A stretch of DNA of 10,560 nucleotides from Candidatus Izemoplasma sp. (GTDB lineage Bacteria > Bacillota_I > Bacilli_A > Izemoplasmatales > Izemoplasmataceae), in assembly GCA_021736285.1 (NCBI GenBank), contig JAIPGE010000036.1, positions 1 through 10,560 on the forward strand, read 5' to 3'. Made by a program: the position numbers and the translations under genes. Position 1 is the stretch's first letter, and every line of letters starts with the position of its first letter. The notes below the pieces were generated by a model, which was given only the letters and a program-made list of their open reading frames with translations, searched no databases and was not told the origin of the DNA. Below, piece after piece: positions 1 through 4,252 of the stretch.

Positions 1-2
1 GC

Positions 3-533
3 GTCGTTCCGAAAATTGCAATGACTAATACTTATGTTGTTGCATCTCAAACGGCCATGCTTGGATTGTCTGCAGCACAAGAAGGGGATGTAGCAGTAAG
101 AACGGATTTAAATAAATCATTCATTTTAAAAGCGACTCCATATTCTACTCTTGCCAACTGGCAAGAACTCTTAACACCAACAGACGCTGTAACAAGTGTC
201 AACGGATCAACTGGTGCTGTTACCATTTCGCTTGCAGGACTAGGTGGTGTTGCATTAACCACTTATAATTCCCATGTTTCATCAAACTTACATCTAACTT
301 CTACTCAAAGAACGATATTAAGTAATGTCAAAGATATACAAATTTTTGAAACAAATGGGATTAGTTTGGCATCATCATCAACTGATTATGCAAACTCGGT
401 AATCGCTGATGGATTGATTTATTACCCCATAGTAGATTCCAATTATACACCAACTCGTATCACTTATAAGTTAGGTATAGATGAAACAAAAGTCTTACAA
501 CCATCATCAATTATTGATGGTGGTACGTATTAA
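3..533 (+). CDS. Phage tail fibre / distal tail protein, 3' part (5' end outside window)
   Basis: C-terminal part of a phage tail-fibre-type structural protein. The frame is open to the left edge: codons from position 3 read VVPKIA and join MTNTYVVASQ without a break. The ATG at 21 has no ribosome binding site, so I treat it as internal and the gene as beginning upstream. The piece carries the phrases GDVAVRTDLNKSFIL, STLANWQELLTP and SVNGSTGAVTISLAGLGG, a linker module that I recognise from many tail fibres of Bacillota and proteobacterial phages. A 'NLHLTSTQ' segment of the same protein class follows. There is no catalytic motif. The stop overlaps the next start by one base (TAATG), so the two are translationally coupled. 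Host-receptor contact or a collar next to the receptor-binding tip is inferred from the family. The fold is confident, the exact position in the virion is not. Confidence 0.8.
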   Translation, partial: VVPKIAMTNTYVVASQTAMLGLSAAQEGDVAVRTDLNKSFILKATPYSTLANWQELLTPTDAVTSVNGSTGAVTISLAGLGGVALTTYNSHVSSNLHLTSTQRTILSNVKDIQIFETNGISLASSSTDYANSVIADGLIYYPIVDSNYTPTRITYKLGIDETKVLQPSSIIDGGTY

Positions 534-1213
534 TGGCAACGATTAGGGTGAAACGCGGAACAACCACTCCTACCACATCGAATATGTCGTATCTTGGTGA
601 GTTAGCATTTGACTATAACAACGAAGCATTGTATGCAAGGGGATCTTCATCGGTAATAAAAATTGGTGGTGAGCTAGAAAAGGTCTATTTTTATCAAGGG
701 TATGCCTATTATCATAGTTTGGTCTATAACTTTGATCCTGATTATATCTATAAAGTGCACGTCATAGCCGGAACACAAAGTACATCAGCGGATACATCAG
801 ATACATATATTTATTACCGAACATCAAGTAATTCCAATCTGTATGGATCGTATGTGTCTCATCATGTAAACACAGAAGATACAACTCATATAAACACATC
901 AAACAAAAATACCTATCGGTATTATATTGAAGATAGTTATCAAAGTGGTCCAGCGATTACAAGTGGGATTACCAAAGTGATTGATTTTGAAATCTCACCA
1001 ACCTTTCATTCAGGCTATACAGATACCAATCAATGGGTCGCTTATGGGAAAAGCATTACAACGAATAACGCACAAAACGATGCATCCATTAAGATGGCTG
1101 ATTTTGCTCATTCATTCAATGGTAATTTAGGCGCACTTTATATTAATCCAGGAATGTCTGTGGGATCTCCAGATAGTATATCGGTAACCATTTATAGAAT
1201 TAGAAGAAAGTAG
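533..1213 (+). CDS. Phage tail fibre / receptor-binding-type structural protein
   Basis: 226-aa phage structural protein. Residues 1-46 form the short N-terminal module typical of phage fibre, tropism-determinant and hyaluronidase-type proteins: an ATIRVKRGTTTPTTS opening, then LGELAFDYNNEALYARG and IKIGG. In other phages this module anchors or trimerises a variable distal domain. The remaining 180 residues are rich in Tyr, Ser, Thr and Asn with alternating beta-type pattern and no enzymatic motif I recognise. That is what a host-recognition domain usually looks like, and it is the part most likely to vary between relatives. It starts inside the stop codon of the previous fibre gene (TAATG), and the next gene begins 7 nt after its stop. 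There is no signal peptide or membrane segment. The family is known; the ligand is unknown. Confidence 0.75.
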   Translation: MATIRVKRGTTTPTTSNMSYLGELAFDYNNEALYARGSSSVIKIGGELEKVYFYQGYAYYHSLVYNFDPDYIYKVHVIAGTQSTSADTSDTYIYYRTSSNSNLYGSYVSHHVNTEDTTHINTSNKNTYRYYIEDSYQSGPAITSGITKVIDFEISPTFHSGYTDTNQWVAYGKSITTNNAQNDASIKMADFAHSFNGNLGALYINPGMSVGSPDSISVTIYRIRRK

Positions 1214-1220
1214 GATTATT

Positions 1221-1559
1221 ATGGCAATTATTAAAGATTTAGATACCAAGTTTGGGATTCATGTTTCATACCACCGCATTACAGCGTTTAATATTAGCTA
1301 CAAAAATAAAAAGGTAATAATCTGTGTTGCATCATATCTATCAAAGGAAGCTAGAGCATTACAAAGTGAACCAGTAGAAGAAATTGACATTGAAATACCA
1401 TTTTCTGATTTCACTTCATTTTTAGATGTGAATCCAATCGTACAAGGATACGAGTGGCTAAAACAAAATGTCATCGGATTTGAAGATGCAATTGATGATT
1501 TTGATGTTTTAGAGCCACCACTTCCAGAATTGGTAGAGGAGGAAATACCAAATGAATGA
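1221..1559 (+). CDS. Small conserved-type phage tail-region protein, function unknown
   Basis: 112-aa protein with no recognised enzymatic motif. Residues 1-60 are predicted to be beta-rich (VSYHRITAFNISY, KKVIICVASYLS), and the middle contains a short helical stretch (QGYEWLKQNVIGFEDA). The last 25 residues are strongly acidic with a Pro-rich break (EPPLPELVEEEIPNE). Small proteins of this size and opening occur right after tail-fibre genes in phages of Bacillota. Their role, whether fibre assembly factor or minor tail component, is not established as far as I know. The start follows an AGGA at 1212-1215 that overlaps the previous stop. Its own 3' end overlaps the next gene by 8 nt, and the acidic tail codons (1535-1543) double as the next gene's ribosome binding site. 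The stop is TGA. Confidence 0.65.
   Translation: MAIIKDLDTKFGIHVSYHRITAFNISYKNKKVIICVASYLSKEARALQSEPVEEIDIEIPFSDFTSFLDVNPIVQGYEWLKQNVIGFEDAIDDFDVLEPPLPELVEEEIPNE
1535..1543 (+). promoter_or_regulatory. Ribosome binding site of the nucleotidyltransferase gene, inside the upstream gene
   Basis: AGAGGAGGA lies 8-9 nt before the ATG at 1552. It fixes that ATG as the start and shows that the 8-nt overlap with the preceding gene is real. Translation of the two genes is probably coupled. Confidence 0.7.
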
Positions 1560-2190
1560 TATATATCAAATGATAGAAGGAGTATTTCCAAACACTGAGA
1601 TACTCCTTATTTATTATGGTGGTTCAATCGCTTATGGATTAGACGATGAATCAAGTGATAAAGACATTACAGTTGTTCTTGCCGGATTCAAAGGGACGAT
1701 TCACTTATATATTGGTACGTATGACTTTTTTGTGTTTTCAAAAGAAGAATTTATAAAGAGACAAAAGTTTGATGAGACAGTGATTCCTTACTACAAACAA
1801 GCATCAGATAGTTTACTGGGTTTTAAAGATAATGCACATTACATTGCCCCATCATTTGAAATAGAGATAAATGAACTTCTTGGCTTAATAGATAAAACGT
1901 TTATTGTCAACCACTTATCGGCTGTAATAGAGTATACAAAAACTAGGTTTGTTAGCAATTCAATTTCAAAGACTCACTATCACGTGTTCAGAGTACGTGG
2001 AATGCTTGATCATTATGAGAAAACCGGAAAATATGAACTTGTTGTTGAAGAGCCCTGGTATAGCAAAATGATGGCGTTTAAAAAGAACTGGGATAATGAA
2101 ATTGCTAAAAACTATCTAGAGGAGATTAAAGAACAACTGGTTTATCTAGAAAATTACCGAAATGAGATGATGAAAAGTGGACTGGGATAA
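1552..2190 (+). CDS. Nucleotidyltransferase-fold (Pol beta superfamily) protein in the phage tail/lysis module
   Basis: 212-aa protein with the signature of the minimal nucleotidyltransferase fold. A GGS turn (residues 23-25) is followed by AYG (27-29) and S-D-K-D (35-38), giving the GSxxYG...SDxD arrangement. D36 and D38 would be the paired metal-binding carboxylates, and D58 in the strand TYDFFVF is placed to be the third. The C-terminal half is helical, with a YHVFRVRGMLDHYEKTG segment like that in the predicted nucleotidyltransferases of the YcgL/COG3541 type. The catalytic residues appear complete, so nucleotidyl transfer to a protein, RNA or small molecule is possible, but the substrate cannot be read from sequence. 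It sits between tail-fibre and lysis genes, with overlaps of 8 and 14 nt. No HEPN partner is visible, so a MNT/HEPN toxin-antitoxin reading is not supported. A role in host takeover, exclusion or defence is inference. Confidence 0.7.
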   Translation: MNDIYQMIEGVFPNTEILLIYYGGSIAYGLDDESSDKDITVVLAGFKGTIHLYIGTYDFFVFSKEEFIKRQKFDETVIPYYKQASDSLLGFKDNAHYIAPSFEIEINELLGLIDKTFIVNHLSAVIEYTKTRFVSNSISKTHYHVFRVRGMLDHYEKTGKYELVVEEPWYSKMMAFKKNWDNEIAKNYLEEIKEQLVYLENYRNEMMKSGLG

Positions 2191-2503
2191 TCTATTACAT
2201 TTATTTCGTATGGAAAATCTAATCTATTGGATCGTTACCATGGTTGTCGTGATTCTTACAACAATTAAACAATTCAGCAACCAAGAGAAAAACAATAAAA
2301 CAAAAAACGATGAGATCATCGTCAAGTTACTGGGTATTGAAAAACAAAATGTCAAGATGCTTAATTTACTAGAAATGCATGGCCAAGACATCAAATCATT
2401 AAAGAAAGACGTTAATATATTAGAACATCGTGTATCACGACTAGAAGACTCGCAAGTAAACATCTATAACCGTATAGGAGGAAAACCAAATGACAACTCT
2501 TGA
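2177..2503 (+). CDS. Small phage membrane protein with coiled coil (lysis-accessory type)
   Basis: 108-aa protein with one N-terminal membrane segment (about residues 14-31, IYWIVTMVVVILTTI) followed by a long charged helix with heptad-like spacing (about 37-100, ending KKDVNILEHRVSRLED). This layout is common for small proteins beside holins in phages of Bacillota. It recalls XhlA-type lysis accessory proteins, but in XhlA the membrane segment lies at the C-terminus, so I do not assign it to that family. The start is a GTG at 2177 overlapping the previous gene by 14 nt, with only a weak upstream purine run (GAGATGATGAAAA). An in-frame ATG at 2210 has no better site and would leave almost no residues before the membrane helix. 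The 3' end overlaps the next gene by 14 nt and the stop is TGA. Confidence 0.6.
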   Translation: MDWDNLLHLFRMENLIYWIVTMVVVILTTIKQFSNQEKNNKTKNDEIIVKLLGIEKQNVKMLNLLEMHGQDIKSLKKDVNILEHRVSRLEDSQVNIYNRIGGKPNDNS

Positions 2504-2981
2504 AACAATATTATTGATTACAAATGTTTTAACGCTTATTCTGTATTTCTCATCAAAATACAAAGAAAGCGGTAATTTATCAACGGTGATTAAAGAAGTA
2601 AAAGAGGATATTAAACAATCATCAGATGTCGTATCAGATCTTGTTACCAAGGCAACTGAAATCGTCTTTGATGAAACCGTGCAAAAGACAATCAAAGAAT
2701 TCATAATGATCGTAGAAGAAAAGAATCAACTTGCTAAGCAAAAAGGGGAAGTGCACCTAGCAGGGGATGAAAAGAAACAAGCTGTTATTCAACGCTTAAG
2801 TGAATGGGTATCAAACTTAACCGGTTCAACAGATAAAGCTATTAGTTTTGTCGAGGACAATCAAAGTAAGATTGAATCCATCATTGATGAATATATATCC
2901 TTCAGCAACAAAATGCATGGGAAATCGACATTATCTGAAGCAGAGAAACTCATCGCAGAAAAGTTAAGTAATAAAGCATAA
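2490..2981 (+). CDS. Putative phage holin, LLH-like (superfamily 6 type)
   Basis: 163-aa protein with a single N-terminal membrane segment (about residues 4-20, LETILLITNVLTLILYF) and a long soluble helical tail rich in Lys and Glu. The stretch KKQAVIQRLSEWV after a GEVHLAGDE segment resembles the conserved central part of the LLH-type phage holins. The first part of the tail (24-75) alternates charged and hydrophobic positions as in a coiled coil. A holin permeabilises the membrane so that an endolysin reaches the wall, but here the call rests on layout and position more than on a diagnostic motif. AGGAGG at 2476-2481, 8 nt before the ATG, fixes the start and lies within the previous gene. 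No endolysin gene follows. It may lie upstream of the window or have been lost. Confidence 0.55.
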   Translation: MTTLETILLITNVLTLILYFSSKYKESGNLSTVIKEVKEDIKQSSDVVSDLVTKATEIVFDETVQKTIKEFIMIVEEKNQLAKQKGEVHLAGDEKKQAVIQRLSEWVSNLTGSTDKAISFVEDNQSKIESIIDEYISFSNKMHGKSTLSEAEKLIAEKLSNKA

Positions 2982-2983
2982 TA

Positions 2984-3003
2984 AAAGTTGCTATAGTGGC
3001 TTT
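2984..3003 (+). terminator. Weak hairpin after the holin-like gene
   Basis: AAAGTTGC and GTGGCTTT can pair as 8 bp around a TATA loop if three G-U pairs are allowed, starting 3 nt after the stop codon. Only ATTT follows, so the T-tract is poor. It may act as a partial terminator of the late operon or an mRNA 3' protector. The G-U pairs make it work only in the + strand transcript. Confidence 0.35.
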
Positions 3004-3045
3004 ATTTAGGTAACATGTATCATAACAAAATCTAGGAGGAAAAAT

Positions 3046-3306
3046 ATGTTAAACCAAGTTATATTAGTAGGAAGAGTAAATAAGTTAGATAAACAAGCAG
3101 GCATAGTTTCAATTGATATCAAACGACCAAACGAAACAGATTCAGATTTAGTTCCCATTTCGCTCAGCGAAGGTATTATGGATAATGTACTCGAGTATCT
3201 AACGGAAGGTTCAACAATTGGTGTGAAAGCATCGATTCATATTGACAGCAATATATTAAGGATTGTTGGAGAGAAAGTAACATTCATTAACACAAAAAAC
3301 GAATAA
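3046..3306 (+). CDS. Short single-stranded DNA-binding (SSB-like, OB-fold) protein
   Basis: 86-aa protein whose opening MLNQVILVGRVNKL is the first strand of bacterial and phage SSB proteins. Further segments align in order with SSB strands: VSIDIKRPNETDSDLVPISL, the helix after it (MDNVLEYLTEGS), IGVKASIHID and the closing VGEKVTFI. Compared with a typical 110-180-aa SSB it has a shortened middle and lacks the flexible linker and the acidic C-terminal tip (DDDIPF-like) that recruits partner proteins. It would therefore be at most a stripped-down ssDNA-binding domain. It has its own AGGAGG site (3035-3040) before the ATG and is separated from the lysis cassette by 64 nt with a weak hairpin. 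A strong terminator follows 15 nt after its stop. Replication or recombination genes are absent nearby, so its use in the phage is unclear. Confidence 0.65.
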   Translation: MLNQVILVGRVNKLDKQAGIVSIDIKRPNETDSDLVPISLSEGIMDNVLEYLTEGSTIGVKASIHIDSNILRIVGEKVTFINTKNE

Positions 3307-3321
3307 ATAGAATTAAAAAAT

Positions 3322-3352
3322 CGGCTACACTCAATTGGGTGTAGCCGTTTTT
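3322..3352 (+). terminator. Intrinsic terminator ending the prophage operon
   Basis: A perfect 9-bp stem (CGGCTACAC, 3322-3330, with GTGTAGCCG, 3339-3347) encloses an 8-nt loop and is followed by TTTTT. An A-run (3315-3320) precedes it, so it could also terminate transcripts from the other strand. It lies 15 nt after the stop of the SSB-like gene. It is also the likely insertion target of the group IIC intron that begins right after the T-tract. Confidence 0.9.
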
Positions 3353-3354
3353 GT

Positions 3355-3490
3355 GTGTGCCGGGCATGGCACTAATCTTACTGGTGAAAGTCAATCGGGG
3401 GTATTTACCGCCAACCGTAGTGAAGCGCAAGGTATCTATCGTGAGGTAGGGGCTGAAGGAAGCGTGTAGCGAAACTTTGAACCTATGAAC
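3355..3490 (+). mobile_element. 5' remnant of a group IIC intron (domain I only)
   Basis: The stretch opens with GTGTGCCGGGCATGG, the 5' splice-site end of group IIC introns such as the Oceanobacillus iheyensis intron. It then keeps the order of domain I landmarks of that class: GTGAAAGTC, GCGCAAGG, CTGAAGGAAGCG (3453-3464) and GAACA (3487-3491). The first base is at 3355, or 3353 if the GTGTGTG is counted from its first G. Similarity stops about 130-145 nt in. There is no remaining domain I-IV, no reverse transcriptase frame, and no domain V/VI, so it can neither splice nor move by itself. The position just behind a terminator hairpin and T-tract is the preferred target of this class. The 3' limit is uncertain (about 3483-3500), because the junction with the tape-measure fragment has ambiguous bases. 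Confidence 0.85.
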
Positions 3491-3777
3491 AAAAACAAGG
3501 CAAACTTAATGATATATTAGTTCAAACAAAAAAGAAGTTACTTACTCAAAATCAAGAACTAGATAAAGCAAAAAAAGCTGTTCAAGTTGGAGACATGAGT
3601 AAAGAAGAGTTTAACAAACTGAAACGCAATGTTCAATACTCTGAAGCATCCATTGCAAAACTGAATGGCCAACTAGTAAGAACAAGCGATAAGATAAAAC
3701 AACTAAGTAATGCAAATTTTGAAAAGATTGGTAAACTTGGATCAACCTTAACAAAAAGTGTAACGGTTCCTATTTTG
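3481..3777 (+). pseudogene. Internal fragment of a phage tail tape-measure protein gene
   Basis: The frame from 3481 reads YEQKQGKLNDILVQTKKK, then helical repeats (NQELDKAKKAV, EEFNKLKRNVQYSE, ASIAKLNGQLVRT) and FEKIGKLGSTLTKSVTVPIL. This is the N-terminal coiled region of Siphoviridae-type tape-measure proteins just before the first membrane-like segment. A TGA at 3478-3480 and the intron sequence block it on the left. On the right, similarity ends near 3774-3777 where the inverted repeat starts, and the open frame then reads non-phage residues to 3864. The full gene is normally well over 1,500 nt and lies upstream of the fibre genes, so this piece is both broken and misplaced. The internal ATG at 3595 lacks a convincing ribosome binding site, so I do not call a protein. 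Confidence 0.75.
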
Positions 3778-3830
3778 TGCGTTTACAATAGATATATGAC
3801 ATTTCATCCAAATAGTTGTAAACGCACAAA
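3774..3830 (+). repeat. Perfect 15-bp inverted repeat with 27-nt centre
   Basis: TTTGTGCGTTTACAA (3774-3788) and TTGTAAACGCACAAA (3816-3830) are exact reverse complements separated by 27 nt. The left arm begins where tape-measure similarity ends. No T-run follows the right arm, and the stem is not GC-rich, so a terminator is not the best reading. Possibilities are a small palindromic mobile sequence, a recombination site, or a protein-binding site. A 15-bp perfect match at this spacing is not expected by chance in a window of this size. Confidence 0.8.
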
Positions 3831-3878
3831 TCTCAAGACTAGATTACCTAATAAGTTGTTTTAATTGAGTAAATGTTG

Positions 3879-3887
3879 TGTTATAAT
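3879..3887 (+). promoter_or_regulatory. Extended -10 promoter candidate
   Basis: TGTTATAAT is a perfect extended -10 element (TGN then TATAAT). No good -35 box sits 16-18 nt upstream, which extended -10 promoters can tolerate. Transcription would start near 3893-3895 and run into the hairpin at 3956-4001, or on to the 747-aa gene with a leader of about 360 nt. In AT-rich DNA such boxes occur by chance, so confidence is limited. Confidence 0.4.
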
Positions 3888-3955
3888 TAAGAAAATATCC
3901 GAAAAGATAACAAGGGTATGGGTAATTACATAGTAGCGATGAATGGAATAAAAAC

Positions 3956-4001
3956 AACTGCGCGTATTCTAGGTATTAAAACTCCTGACGTGCAGTTTTT
4001 T
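3956..4001 (+). terminator. Terminator-like hairpin in the leader region
   Basis: AACTGCGCG (3956-3964) pairs with CGTGCAGTT (3989-3997) over 9 bp with one G-U pair. The 24-nt loop can form an inner AGG/CCT stem. A run of six T (3996-4001) follows, overlapping the end of the stem. It is preceded by AAAAAC. This fits an intrinsic terminator of a short transcript from 3882-3887, or an attenuator ahead of the c-di-GMP genes. No tape-measure or other gene reads into it intact. Confidence 0.5.
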
Positions 4002-4252
4002 CATTTGATAAATAGTCTGCATTCTATATTTTTTATAAAAAAACTAAGGGTGCTATAACATTTGTGAAATCATGTTTGTACAATTTATTAGAGACTCAAT
4101 TGAGATATTTTAACGGTGTTTATATCTAGTAATAAATCTTTTATCATTGGTAGAGGGTAGACTTGTAATAAATTTATAATTTCAATAGTTGAATATTTGC
4201 ACATAATAAACAAGCATTTGGAAACAAAATGAATTACGGAAGGATAATGTGA

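Larger units (their letters stand above)
3831..4252 (+). other. Non-coding gap between prophage scar and c-di-GMP cluster
   Basis: This AT-rich stretch holds no credible reading frame. The best short frames, such as the 22 codons after a GTG near 4065, have no ribosome binding site or recognisable product. It contains two extended -10-like boxes (TGTTATAAT at 3879-3887, TGCTATAAC at 4051-4059), one terminator-like hairpin (3956-4001), a local palindrome TTTTTTATAAAAAA around 4030-4042, and a ribosome binding site near 4238-4244 for the next gene. The chromosomal edge of the prophage may lie here, but I see no duplicated att core inside the window and no tRNA. Confidence 0.5.

Noticed and set aside
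21..26. ATG at 21 as a true gene start
   Set aside because: There is no ribosome binding site, and the frame continues to the left edge with residues (VVPKIA) that belong to the same fibre module.
1552..2190. MNT/HEPN toxin-antitoxin pair
   Set aside because: The nucleotidyltransferase signature is there, but neither neighbour shows the HEPN RxxxxH motif. Both look like phage structural or membrane proteins.
3595..3864. 89-codon open frame as a real protein
   Set aside because: It is the inner part of the tape-measure fragment, and its last third reads through the inverted repeat and non-coding DNA.
4030..4050. TATAAAAAAACTAAGG resembling the 3' part of a preQ1-I riboswitch
   Set aside because: The required upstream stem and loop partners are absent, and the downstream gene is a c-di-GMP enzyme. 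It is most likely chance in A-rich DNA.
3894..4252. c-di-GMP riboswitch ahead of the cluster
   Set aside because: I looked for the class I core (CACAGGGCAAACC, GGTAGGTAGCGGGG type) and found none. GATGAATGG at 3938-3946 recalls part of class II but the rest of that motif is not there.
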